A DNA stretch of 64,000 bases from Zychaea mexicana (lineage: Eukaryota; Mucoromycota; Mucoromycetes; Mucorales; Lichtheimiaceae). Location: positions 1 through 64,000 of the forward strand of contig NW_026516777.1 in the NCBI RefSeq assembly GCF_025766255.1, in the 5' to 3' direction. Under the pieces are notes generated by a model. The model ran no database searches. It saw only the letters and a program-made list of their open reading frames with translations, and was not told the DNA's origin. The position numbers and the translations under genes are program-made. Positions 10,176 through 21,171 of the stretch are shown in pieces (the first letter of the stretch is position 1; every line of letters begins with the position of its first letter).

Positions 10176-10974
10176 ATGGAGCCTGAACTTAATATTGAAG
10201 AACAAATAAATAATGGAGTAGATAAAATTGTTATTAATAATTGGAAATTTTTAGATACTAATTGGCCTATAATACATTATAATTATAAACATAGAGTAGA
10301 AATAAAACATATAAAATTAATAAATGAAATTAAAAAAGAATTAGTAGATAAATTAGGATATATTGCAGTTTTCTTCTTTTTAACAGTAATATATACAAAT
10401 AAGGAATATCGAGGACCATATTTTGAAATTGAAGAAGGACTATTTTTGTTATATCATTTAGTTTCAGGTATTTCAGGAATAGATATAAATAGATATCTTC
10501 CTCAAAGTAGCTTTCATAAATATTATAAAAAATTTTGGATGGATGAAGAAAATTATAAAAGAATAAATAAAATTATAAATGAATCATTAAAAAATATGTT
10601 ATAGTTACAGAAAAATTTATTATCTTTAAATATAAATAATGAAAGAATGGAAGTTAATAATTATAGTGACAAAAATTTAGAAGATAGTAGTGAAGATAAT
10701 ATACCAAAATTTAATGAAAAGAAACGGTGTAGAAAAGGTAAAGGTAAAGAAAGAGAAAATAATATACAATTTATAAGAAATATATGAGATAATAGTGAAT
10801 CATATGAAATAGAAAAATTACTGGACATAAATAAGAAAACAATATATACATATTTTCAGTTAGGTGGAAAAATTATGGTCATAAACATAATAGTTGGTTA
10901 GCAGCTGATAAATTTAATGAAAAAGATTTATTAATAGTATATATCGAAAAGCATAATATAGATACAGAATTATA
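10176..10974 (+). pseudogene. Deleted chromodomain-DDE transposase, copy B
   Basis: ATG at 10176 (MEPELNIEEQ) and an intact N-terminal 142 residues closely parallel copy A (NWPIIHYNYKH against NWPIINNKFKH; GPYFEIEEGLFLLYHLVSG). After NML a TAG stops the frame at 10602-10604. The sequence then resumes at the part of copy A beginning LELQNNFLNI, so the entire catalytic DDE core (about 250 residues) is missing. Downstream a Lys-rich linker (CRKGKGKERE) and a chromodomain remnant (SYEIEKLL, then WKNYGHKHNSW in another frame) can still be read, with a stop near 10787 and a frameshift near 10860. It is certainly non-catalytic. Confidence 0.8.
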
Positions 10975-10999
10975 AATATCTATGGCAAAATATTATTAA

Positions 11000-11450
11000 A
11001 ACATAAGAAAAATAGATTTCCTATAGTTATCTTTATTGGTTTTCTTTTTTTTTCTTTTTTATAATAGGGTTATCTACCTCTTGTATAGTATTTTCACTTT
11101 TTATTCTTTTTCTTCCCTTTTTTTGGGTATATGGTCTGGATTATGTTTTCTACAGACATATTTTTTTTATTCCCATTTTTAGTTATTTTTTTTCTACAGA
11201 ACTTGCTATTATTCTTTCCCTGTCTAAACTTATGAGTACTAAAGTCATTATGCATAGAAAGGTATAGAAAATGGTCTGAAGAAAATAGTTTTTTTATTTT
11301 GTTATTTAATTTTTTTTGGATTTTTTTAATAATATTTGTTCTATAAAGTAATCAAATTCAGATTCTATAAAGGTGTTTAATTCAGTACGTAAATTTAAAG
11401 ATAACTGAATGTGGTTAATTGGAAGAAATTCATTTAGAGCAACCATTCTG
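11000..11450 (-). pseudogene. Decayed convergent small ORF, copy B
   Basis: Minus-strand remnant starting at ATG about 11444 (MVALNEFLPI). It is recognisable as the counterpart of 5556-6074 from its position and from a CRKHNPDHIPKK stretch, which parallels CIHSKKHIPQKR. Stops and frameshifts break it throughout. Confidence 0.5.
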
Positions 11451-11601
11451 AGATATTATTTTTATATAATATAACGAATTCAATTTTGTTTTAAAATAAC
11501 TTTTTTTAATATGCATGATTTCAAACTCCGAAGATAAGAAACTTCAATAATTTATATAAAATCTACCAAACAATCTCAAACATCAGCATAATGATTAACC
11601 C

Positions 11602-12194
11602 TCAGTATGGTCCTGCTTTTTATTTATCAGAGTATATGATGCTCTTAGTCGCCCTAATCTTCACTGTCTGAGTCATCGTCATCTGGATATTTAAAACAAC
11701 CGTAGTCAACACTACGCTCTATGTAGAGAAGCGCCATATTGCTAAGGGGACTATGTTCTTATGCTAGGCTAAAGGTGCAATCACAATCTTCTTCTGTCTT
11801 AACAGGCGACTCAAGATCTTCCCTAACTAGACGCATACTGACCTCTGGAACAAGAACGGGAGGCTATATATTCTGGAGCATCTATCGGTTTGATGTGCTC
11901 ATTCGCAGCATCGATCTCGTGTACCAGCAGTATGTCTTGAAGTGTTTTTACGATTATTTTCTTGCCTCCAGACCCATAGTATCTAGGTTATAAAATATAA
12001 AGATAATTGTTACTATATCATAGGAGCTACTAGTATATATACATTTCAATGTTGCTGTAAGATATAGCTCTTGTAAAGAAGTAGCTGGTGCAGCAATGTT
12101 TCAAGTAATTCTCGAGTGCTTGTGCTTGCAGCCGATGACAAGTCGCAATGGAGTATTTGCTATCATTGATAGTAGAGTTTTATTATATATTTTT
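11602..12194. other. Interior of the long-TIR element, no recognised gene
   Basis: Only short ORFs (for example 11739-11993 plus) with no recognisable domain. This is probably remnant internal sequence of the long-TIR element. Confidence 0.4.
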
Positions 12195-12406
12195 TTGGTC
12201 TACATAAAGAATTATACTTCCACTTTTTTTTGGTCTATGCAAGGAAACACAGATTGTAAGGAAAACTCTAGAAATCAGTGTGGGGAGAAGTTTGGTCTAC
12301 CAAAGGAGTGAAGATAGTAGTGGGGACATGTGTAATGGATGTTTAAACTCCTATATGTAAAAATTTGGTCTACGCAAGGGAAAATTTAGTCGCTCGAGCA
12401 GCTCTG
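12195..12406 (-). repeat. Right terminal inverted repeat
   Basis: Reverse complement of 9655-9868 with a few substitutions and a short A-run length difference. Ends at CTCTG before the TTTATTTA duplication. Confidence 0.9.
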
Positions 12407-12414
12407 TTTATTTA

Positions 12415-13096
12415 TTATTCATTATACTGTCAAGCATTCAAATAAAAATCTAACTTTATTGATTTTTAAATGAACTGGGCGTCGTCGTACCTCCTAGCCT
12501 GTTTTAAATTAACTATAAAAGGATATAACATTTTAAACGGTTTAATAAGGTTTATATAAAACCTAAACCTTTTAAGGAATTAAAAAAATAAAAATGAAAT
12601 ATCTTAAAAGTTTCAAAAATAAAAAAATTATAATATAATTTTTTATTTTTTCATATATATCTTTAAACAATGATATTTCTTTAATTAATAAAACCTTTTA
12701 AGGATTTACGATTAAGGATTAATCCCCTATATGCCTAAGCATATGAAAAAGTGTATGCGGTATATATGAATTCATATTTATGCTGTTATGATAATAACTT
12801 TTTTTTCTTGAACATATGTGTAGGGAATAAATTCGTATTAGGGGGTTTCAAAAATAAAATCAGATGCAGATTTGGCGAAATCTACACATCGAAATCCGCA
12901 ATTGGGTCCCTAATTAACAGACCAATACACAAGCTTTATTTCTAAGGAACCAATGAACTTGCGTTTTTTACATTCCTGCAAATTGTAAATGTGGGTTCAC
13001 TCCTTACTTCCTTTTACTTCTATTCTCCTATTTAGTCATGCATCGACAATTAACTCGCCAACGCACAATTAAATGCATTCATCACGTGATTAGGAC
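12415..13096. other. AT-rich intergenic stretch
   Basis: No gene or element ends recognised. Rich in short repeated AAACCTTTTAAGG-like words around 12530-12720. Confidence 0.4.
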
Positions 13097-13104
13097 ATTG
13101 GAAC

Positions 13105-13968
13105 TAGGGGTCGCAATTGGACGGGTCGGGTCGGGTCAAGGGTCTGACCTATTGACCCATGGGTCAAGAAAACACTGACCTGACCCGACCCGTTCAACCC
13201 AACGGGTCAAAACTCGGGTTGACGGGTCAATACTGATTTCAATGTAGTGATGTAGGAAGTGTCGATCAGCCTGAACTTGAGCGCTGGAAGTGCAAAACTC
13301 CATATATATATAGCTCTCTAACATGATGGCATGCAAATTCCTAGCAGTGCTAGCAACATCTACGTTTTGAGTAATTATTCTTAAAGGTAAGGGGTTCTGT
13401 GCCATCACAAAAGAAATCGCTTGGGCTCACATGCTTTAAAGAAAGCATAATATTTAAAGTGTGGTTCAAAATCGACTTCCCTATATGCCCCTTATCCTTT
13501 TCCCTTTTCCCTTTTCTTTTCACTTCTTTCTTCTTCCTTCGATTTTCTTTTCTCAATTCCGTTTCTGTCTTTTGTTAAATCGCGTCTCTTACTGCCACCC
13601 TCTATTGTATATTCTTATTGCACTATTGCTACTTCTTTACTCCTATCATATATATTGCTTATAGCTTACTTATCCCATACTGTTGAATATAAAGTATAAT
13701 CCCACAATAAAAAGAATTAAGTACGTTTTATGCTATAGTTCTATAGCAGACATATTGACAACTAATTATGTTTCCCAACAAGAAGATTGACTACTTAAAT
13801 ACAGGTACCTCATACATATTATATGTATACACGGGTCACGACGGGTCAACGGGTCAGGTCAATGGTTGGACGGGTCGACCCGCGGGTCAGAAAAGCATCA
13901 ACCCGACCCGTTGACCCGTCCTCAACCTGCGGGTCGGTTTTGACCCGCGGGTCAGATTGCGACCCCTA
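13105..13968. mobile_element. Non-autonomous hAT element (864 bp) with GACGGGTC arrays
   Basis: Perfect 8-bp direct repeats ATTGGAAC (13097-13104 and 13969-13976) flank termini TAGGGGTCGCAAT and ATTGCGACCCCTA. Each end holds a dense cluster of GACGGGTC, GGGTCA, GACCCG and related words on both strands (13118-13235 and 13830-13960), giving strong potential for foldback. The interior (13240-13825) shows no transposase domain. Terminal sequence plus an 8-bp duplication is diagnostic of hAT; the lack of coding capacity makes it a MITE-like derivative. Confidence 0.9.
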
Positions 13969-14084
13969 ATTGGAACTACAAAAAGCAACACCTATGCTTG
14001 GCTCGCCTGAATTTCTCGACATCTAAGCTCAAATTGAGGAGCTTATGTACTGTCCAAGGGATCAAGAGCTACCATTTTTTACGA

Positions 14085-15116
14085 CCGCATTGAACAGTAC
14101 CGAAGCTGAATGAGTATGCATTGTTTTTCTACTCTTGGAACAACCGCGAATTTTGACGCATGGTGTGCATAAAAAAGTCGCCTTTCAAAGAACTCATTAA
14201 GAAAATTTACAATAATGATGTGTTCAAGAAAGCAGATCCACGTGGGCGAAAGCAGAAACCAGTGTGGATTCAACTGGCGTGCACCTTAGAGAGATTGGCA
14301 CATAGTAGTACTGGAAGTTCAGCTTTCAGTATCGCACGTCACTGGGGACTATCAGTAGGCGCTGTACCTCTATATATAGAAAGAGTTATTACAGCCCTGA
14401 ATGACCTCTTCCCTGAGTACGAACTGGCCTGATGCAACAGAGAGAGACAGAATTGCCACGCGTATCCAATCAAAGCATAACTTTCCTGGTTGTGTTGGCT
14501 TCCTTGATGGCACACACGTTGTTTTTTGTCAGAAGCCAAAAAATCGAGAAGCTTACTTCAATCGAAAACAGCGCTATTCGATGAACGTACAAGCAGTTTG
14601 TGACGACAAAAATTTGATCCGTCATATCCAGGTGGGGCTTCCTGAATCTTTTAGTGATTCCAAGGCCCATAAGATGTCATCGATTTACAATCGCCCCTTG
14701 GATCACTTTTCCAAAAGTTCCTCCTTGGTGACTCCGGATATGCATTAGCCGCGCATTTGTTGACACCTTATTGTGAGCCGGCCACGTGTGGTAATAACGG
14801 AAACAAGAACTTCAACGAAATCCATTGTTCGGCTAGGGTTGCCATCGAAAACACCTTTGGTATATAGAAGGGTCAATGGCGATACCTCAAGTGCACTGCT
14901 TTACAGTTGTGTGAAGATAAGGACCACTGTTACTTGAATCAAATCGGCAAGGCAACAGTGGTTCTGCATAACTTCTTGCAGCTTCGTAAAGATCAGTGGC
15001 AGCTAAACGAACAAGACAGGGATCAAGATGACATTGACGAGTTGTGTGACGACAATACTCCAGAGGATGCAAATGCATGGCGCGAGTCCATCAAAGTACT
15101 TGTTTTGGAAAATTAA
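14085..15116 (+). pseudogene. Harbinger/DDE_4-type transposase, degraded
   Basis: Fragments in different frames align in order as one DDE_Tnp_4 nuclease. The order is a helix-turn-helix-like N-terminal part (14160-14432, ARHWGLSVGAVPLYIERV), then the first Asp in GFLDGTHVVF (about 14500), the second Asp in LLGDSGYALAAHLL (about 14725), the Glu in ARVAIENTFG (about 14840), and a C-terminal helix to a stop at 15114-15116. Breaks seen: a stop upstream of 14160 (TGA near 14153), a frameshift near 14420, another near 14690, and a TAG at about 14866 directly after NTFGI. The element's ends and target duplication were not identified. Confidence 0.8.
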
Positions 15117-15158
15117 AAGTTTGAAATTCACATCACAAAAAGATTTTATTCGACCTAA

Positions 15159-15445
15159 TTAGAATGGATAACCAAAACGTACCCATAATGCTTCTACTTC
15201 TTCTGGAGTCTTACCACCCAAAATCAAATCACGGACGAAGTTTGTTTTGATCTCGGTCATGCGAGCGTCCAACTCTTCTTTGCGCATCTTCTCTTCAAAG
15301 TCTGCTCTTCTGACATCGAGGTCATATCTGTTTGCTGCGAGTTCCCAATTCTTCTCATCTAGAACCAGGCGCTTCTTCTCCAACTTGAGTCTCTTGTAAC
15401 TGTGAGCGTCATATGCGTCTGTGAAGTTGCTAGTGCTCCCCTAAC
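15159..15445 (-). pseudogene. C-terminal part of Harbinger accessory protein (coiled coil)
   Basis: The minus-strand frame reads YKRLKLEKKRLVLDEKNWEL and onward to VRFGYPF, a charged helical C-terminus typical of the Myb/SANT-like second ORF of Harbinger elements. It converges with the DDE gene, ending 43 bp from it. The frame extends upstream to about 15440, then meets the truncated LINE; the N-terminal DNA-binding half is absent. Confidence 0.55.
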
Positions 15446-15449
15446 TTTC

Positions 15450-17743
15450 ATGCTTTGGCAGTATCTGCAGTAAATTTTAGGCGTCGTTCGTAGACGGGTT
15501 TCGTGCACGGACGCTACATCGCAGACAATGGGCTTGCTGTACGACTTGCTATGGACCATGCCGCCAGCGTAAATGCCGATGACGTCGGCATATCTTTGGA
15601 TATGGAAAAAGCGTACGACCGCGTTCATCCAGAATATCTCGAATGTTGTCTTAGCAAATGAGGATTCCCAGCAAAGATCATCTCTTCTATCAAGACTCTT
15701 TTCTTCGGCAGCAATCTACGAATCAACATTAACGGGTCCTTGTCTCCAGCATTTAAACAACAACATGGCGTTCGACAAGGAGACCCTCTCTCGCCTATTT
15801 TGTTCAATCTGGCCTTAGAGCCTTTCTTGGTCCGCATCCTCAACGATGAACAATTACACGGATATGATATATCGATGGCAGCAAGTAAAGCTCTTACCCC
15901 AGTCACACCGTCTCCAACTAAACTAAAGGTTCTAGCCTACGCCGATGACTGCTTTGTTTTCATTCATAATGAATCACATTTGCAACAAGTCCGCCACCAC
16001 TTAGACACCTACTCCAGAGCATCAAACGCCAAGGTCAATATGGACAAAACGCACGCCATATCACTATATGGCAAGTCGTCATCCACTTTGCGCTCGTGTT
16101 TGGAGGGAATGGGCATTAGATCATGGTTCGATCGACGAGCCCATCAAGCCTTGGTATATCTCGGATATCCTTTGTATCAATCGCCGCAGCAACGGGATGG
16201 CTTCCTGGACAAACTCCTAGGCAAGATCAAATCAGCCTGCAACATCCATGCGCACCGGTCACTCTCGATTCGCGGTCGAGCGACAATTCTGAATGTGCTG
16301 ATTTTATCATCACTTTGGCACGTCTTACGAGTTTGCGCGGTCCCTCAAGCATTCCAGAAGAAAGTTCGCAGCATTTGCCATGACTTCTTGACTAAAAAGA
16401 TGTTTCCCAAGATTGCATTTCACCGACTGGCACCACCTCGCAAACAAGGGGGCCTTGCAATATTAGTCCCGGAAGCACAACAATCAGCACTCCAGCTCAG
16501 ATGGATCCAACCTATGTTTACTAATGACACCAAGCAGCGATCGTTCATACATTCGTGGATAATCAATACTCAGGCAACATGGACTCCAAACCAGGACCCA
16601 CATATGTGTCTCCTATTTCCCCGACTTCGGACCGCTTCAATGAGTAAACCCGTCAGCTTCTCAAATCAGCTATGCAAGGCCTTAGACAATTTTACGGTTG
16701 ACTATCAATCCCAGCTCATACCGACCGCTACAGTTCTACAACTGCACGTCCTAGATGCCATGACGCCGACACAGCGCCCGCTCACCAAAACCTTAGACGT
16801 ATGCTTACGACGCATCGCCAAACACAGGATCCTAATGGATGATTTGTTCTTCTTTGATTTAGCGAATGGCTGTTTACGGAGACGGCTCGCCACGGAATTC
16901 TTGATTTACCCGCGCCTTTTGGGTCTACTGGTTCGCTTCTTGGACTTGGGTGAGTTGGGATTCCAACCAGCGGTGTTTCAGACTTTGATCCCGAGGCATC
17001 TTCTTCACAACTCTATTGATCCCGCTATCCGTGAACATAAGGCGGTCGATCTGGGAGCATGGTGCAAGGTCCAAGATAAACAATTGACCACGATCACAGC
17101 AAAAGAACTCAGACAAGCAATCATCGACAAGTCTATACACGTCGAAGCCCGGGAAAACACGATCTTAACACCTAGACAATGCGATACCTTCTGGCGATTG
17201 AAGATATCGCCAACGGCAAGAAATGTTTGGTATCGAGCCCTTCACAATAAGATTTCATGCCGTAAAACTCTACATTCAATTATGCCCTCCGATTTCACAT
17301 CCGCTGTATGCCCAATTTGTAACCAAGATGAAGATGATTTGTCTCACTTCCTGTACCAATGCCCTCGCAAATGGTCGATCTGGTGCTCCGTGTGGCCCGA
17401 CCTACTATTACATTCTGTTACAGAATCTGCTGTACACAATGCCATCTTTCACCTGTATTTTCCCCAAAATGCTCCCCGTCTCCCTTCAGATATAATTATC
17501 AGCTGTATATTAGAATGTATTTGGAGCCCACTGGCGCTTTGTTTTAAACAACTCTCCCTTCGTTCCCGATAACATTATAACGCAAATCCATTCTCTTTTG
17601 TTAACCCGCACCCAAGAAAATCTTCCTTCTATCACCAACTAGTCAAACGCTACTTAGCTTCTTCTCCTCACCTCTCATATTTAATATGCACGTGACTTGA
17701 AATAAAAACCGACGCAATAATTTGTTGCGCGCCTAAAAAAAAA
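15450..17743 (+). mobile_element. 5'-truncated LINE (non-LTR retrotransposon)
   Basis: Reverse-transcriptase coding sequence followed by a short 3' region and an A-tract at 17735-17743. The 5' end falls inside the RT domain near TGFVHGRYIADN (about 15497), as expected of truncated target-primed reverse transcription. The flanks are two different elements (Harbinger remnant left, gypsy remnant right), so the site was rearranged or several insertions met here. Confidence 0.8.
15497..17572 (+). pseudogene. LINE reverse transcriptase with C-terminal zinc knuckle
   Basis: RT motifs appear in order: TGFVHGRYIADN, SLDMEKAYDRVH, then a stop TGA at 15659-15661, then RQGDPLSPILFNLALEP, the catalytic YADD (VLAYADDCFVF, about 15940) and LGYPLY. 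From 15740 the frame is open for 610 codons to 17572. The C-terminal part ends with a CPIC-x-H-x-C knuckle (about 17310-17370), as in many LINE ORF2 proteins. No endonuclease domain is present because the 5' part is missing. One in-frame stop, and a TAG where a Gln is usual before TGFV, show that it is dead. Confidence 0.85.
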
Positions 17744-17749
17744 GAATTT

Positions 17750-19516
17750 ATCTGCTGGGACACAAGTTCTACATTTTCACCGATCACTTAGCATTACGTT
17801 ACATTTTGAACATGAAGGGGAAAGCGTCGAGCCGGGCTTTGCAGTGTCAAATTACGCTACAGGAGTACGACTTCGATATCTTCTATAGAAGTGGCAGGCA
17901 AAATGCGAACGCAGATGCGTTGACGAGGATGCAAAGGCAATGATAATACGTGCGGGAGGACACGGATGTAGACATCGATGAGGATGACCCACATCTGGTT
18001 TTCATGACCATAAAGCTACCACTAAGCGCTGAAAACAAGAGCAACAGTAAGAAAGATTAGGAGGTGCTACCACTGAAGAATATATCGCTCTGGGGCTATA
18101 CTTGACTAGCATGGAATATCCAGCCGAGTATGATGAATGCCAATGACGGCAACTACGGCAAAAAGCGCTCAAGTACCAAGTTATCGATGGCGAGATATTT
18201 ACACGAGAGAAGTCAGATAACAGGCCAAAGAAACTGGTGGAAGAAAAAGCTGTTTTATCGGTATTAAGGGAATGTCATGACCACTGGTTGGCTGGGCACC
18301 AAGGATTCAAAAGGACAGTGGTTAAGGTGCAGACCCGATACTATTGGCCAAACTACTTTGAGACAATCTGTCGCTATCTCTTGTCCGGTCAAGTGTGCCA
18401 ACAGTTTGGCCCCCAAAATCCACCAGTATCATTGCAACCGTATCAAGCACCCGAACGAGGATCGTTTAGCGAGACCAAGATTGATTTTTTCGCGATGCCA
18501 TTATTGCGGTGGATATGTTTAGTGGTTGACCGGAGGCTATGGCTAGCCCAAACCAGTTATCCGAGACCGTAGCTCTATTCCTATATCAATGGACTTGTAG
18601 ATTCGGCGTACCATCGAGGGCGTTTGTCGATGGAGGACCTCACTTTGCATCCGGGATCATTATCACCTCATTTCGACCCAATTATGGTATCAAGCTCGAG
18701 CTCGGACCCCCTCATCACTCTCACCGACAAGGCAAGGTAGAGCGAATGATCCGCAATGTGAAGAGCGTACTAGCAAGACTTTGCCAACATCATTAAGAAC
18801 ACTGGAATACGTGGTTACCAGCTGCCCTCTTTGTGATACGCACGACTCCCAGTCAACCGATGGGAGCCTCCCGTTTCTACCTGGTCATTGCCGCCACCCC
18901 CGTACATATGACTCATGGGATGCACATTATTCAACCGAGTCAGATGTTGAACAAGAAAAGGAAGCAGCCATAAAGCACTCATGGATATTATGAATCATCA
19001 ACAATACACTATTCCAAGGTTTATGGCACGACACGAGCAATATCGGGTGAAGATGAAGGAGAAATATGATAAACAGGCGGTATTACGACGATATTAATTA
19101 GGGATCAAGTCATAATCAAGAACTTCGCAAACACCTCAATTGGGTGCGATTGGCGCCACACTGGTTGGGGCCATTTCATGCTCATGAAGTATTGGGAAAA
19201 AATATATATCGCTTACGAGACGGCCATTCGACTATGACACACCAAGTTCATGCAGATCAACTCAAATTGTATACACATCGCCCTAAACCACATCCCAGTT
19301 ATCAAGCGCTACAACGACCAAAACTACAAGAAAATGATAATACAGTCAAGATGGTGACTTCGCGGGCCGTGGGTGTCCCCATCTGGAGGGTGTTGGGGGG
19401 CGTCAGAAATCGGTTACCAGAACATAAGCCACCACGGCAGCCTACACGAATGAGTATCCCTGGAGCCAGCACAGAAACTAGTAAAACCATACCATACCAT
19501 AGTACTTCCCTTCTCT
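17750..19516 (+). pseudogene. Ty3/gypsy retrotransposon remnant (RNase H and integrase)
   Basis: Pieces of a gypsy-type polyprotein in order but in shifting frames. RNase H C-terminal part: FTDHLALRYILN and GRQNANADALTRM (17770-17935). Integrase zinc-binding region: a His-His-Cys-Cys pattern around CHDHWLAGHQGF and QVCQQF (18260-18410). Integrase core remnant: FGVPSRAFVDGGPHF, then HSHRQGKVERMIRNVK (18600-18760). C-terminal stretch: LAPHWLGPF to HQVHADQLKLY (19144-19270). Protease, most of RT and gag are absent. Multiple stops and frameshifts. Confidence 0.8.
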
Positions 19517-21171
19517 AACTGAATTTGTCCTATCATAGTATCACCCGTATATGTATAAGTTTGAATTGATAAATAAAGAAGAGCGTTTCTTCCCGCAATT
19601 GCAACGAAGGGGCCCTGCTTGTGGATGTCGCTCGTAGTATAGTCTTGCCCTCTGCTGTATTATATAATTTGTATTCACTCAAGTATCATTTGTTAGAAAA
19701 AGGTTCTAGCACAACTTCCCCCGTTATTACTCGTTTGTGAGTTTCTGTATCGGCTATCTAGCGACCCAAGGATTGGATTTTAGTATAGCTCGAATATGCT
19801 CTATCTCATTTAAAGGTAGTTTGCTGTTGCTGTCTTGTTCTATCCCCTATTCTTGGCTCACATGGCAGGGTCCTCATTAGATCCTATTGCTGTTTATTTG
19901 CCGACCTCGACATTACATAATGAGGTTTCAATTAAGAAAACCCGCTTAGGAAAACTCGTACGCGTAAGAAAAATAACTCGTACCGGTAGCACTTCTCTAT
20001 TTTAAAATACATATTTGGCCATCATGTAATTAAGCCATCAACCCATCAAGCCAGGACTTAGCGATATAATATCACTCACCGTATCCCAAAATGGGTGAAG
20101 GGAGTGTTTGAAGCTATATGACAATGATGTCTACGTAGTAAACGTGCCCACAATTTCACAAAGCGTCGATATTCAACGTCGAGACTCGTGGGACAACTGG
20201 ACGATGGTGTCCTCCAGAAGTATTTGTACCGTTCAACAAGCACCATCCGTTTATGCATATCCTCACAGTATCATCCTGACCAGATCGACCCACTCTACCA
20301 CTAAGCGACGTAGCTACAAATCATCCAGCTACAACCTCTACAAATACCTCCAAACAGACGCGTTCGCAGGTTATTGAAGATTTTTTAAAAGAACGATCTA
20401 GATCAGTAAAGTCAATTGAATCCGTGGGGCCTAAATTTTGCTTTTGATCTACTGACGCAAGTCAGAAGCACGTGGTTTATAGGATCAACAACAGAAATGA
20501 TTTGTGAAGAGCATTTTACCTGAGAAGCTTAATTTGACTTACACAATCTGCCACGATAGAAGTGAAACAACTAAGCACAGTAATTCTCAGCTCCAATATT
20601 TACAGCGGACGTTCATACGGCATTATGTAATCTCCCTACTTAAAATTGCAGAGCTTATACAAAAGGTTTTGCAGCTTTATATATAACTGACAAGACCATT
20701 GGATATTTGTCGTTGATGCCAAGCCATTCACACCCTGCCGAGCCTTGACAATTTAATGCCTCATTAATTGTCGCTTAGCTGCACAAAGAGAATATATGAT
20801 AAATCAACTGCTCTCCCAATTCTCTTCCCTATACCGTAAAATTGTGACGTAGCTTGTAGCAAGACTCGACGCTGATACAGTGCGGGTAACAAAAAGAAAG
20901 AACGGCGCAGCTGTCTCGACGCAAAGCAGGATCATGAATGATTCCGCGAAACGCTTGTATTTTACGAAAGAGAAAGTGTGAAAGAAAAATAACTTATATA
21001 TACAACCGACAAATTATATGAAGGAGGAGATGGAAAAAAGATTTGCACAGAAAACGATGGAATAAATAAATGGATGAGAAAGAAAATAAAGCAAAGAGTA
21101 GAGAACAACGAAAAGTAAGGGTATGACAAAAGATAAAGAGGTCAGATAAGGCGCTTGAGTAGATTATGGCA
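19517..21171. other. Intergenic, possibly decayed LTR-element sequence
   Basis: The sequence after the integrase remnant (19517-19960) could hold a decayed LTR (AATAAA at about 19572), but no paired LTR was found. ORFs at 20108-20377 and 20504-20686 have no recognisable domain. Confidence 0.35.

Larger units (their letters stand above)
9942..11601. mobile_element. Chromodomain-DDE transposon, copy B (internally deleted)
   Basis: Flanked by a 3-bp direct repeat TCA (9939-9941 and 11602-11604), with ends GGGTTGAC and, reverse-complemented, GGGTTAAT. A 3-bp duplication and GGG ends suit PIF/Harbinger-type elements. It contains the N-terminal transposase ORF (10176-10604), a decayed linker and chromodomain (10605-10974), and a decayed convergent small ORF (about 11000-11450). 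It sits inside the long-TIR element at 9655-12406 and therefore arrived later. Confidence 0.7.
9655..12406. mobile_element. hAT-like element with about 214-bp terminal inverted repeats
   Basis: Bounded by 8-bp direct repeats TTTATTTA (9647-9654 and 12407-12414) and starting and ending with CAGAGCTGCTCGAG and its complement. The left arm 9655-9868 matches the reverse complement of 12195-12406 with scattered mismatches. The 8-bp duplication and CAG termini fit hAT. No transposase of its own is visible: the interior is 9869-9941, then the inserted chromodomain element copy B (9942-11601), then 11602-12194. Each arm repeats the motif GTAGACCAA or close variants (near 9689, 9761, 9825 and 9860 and mirrored on the right). 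Confidence 0.88.

Noticed and set aside
13118..13960. GGGTC-rich arrays as CRISPR or telomere-like repeats
   Set aside because: Irregular, bidirectional, without unique equal spacers; fully explained as hAT subterminal repeats.
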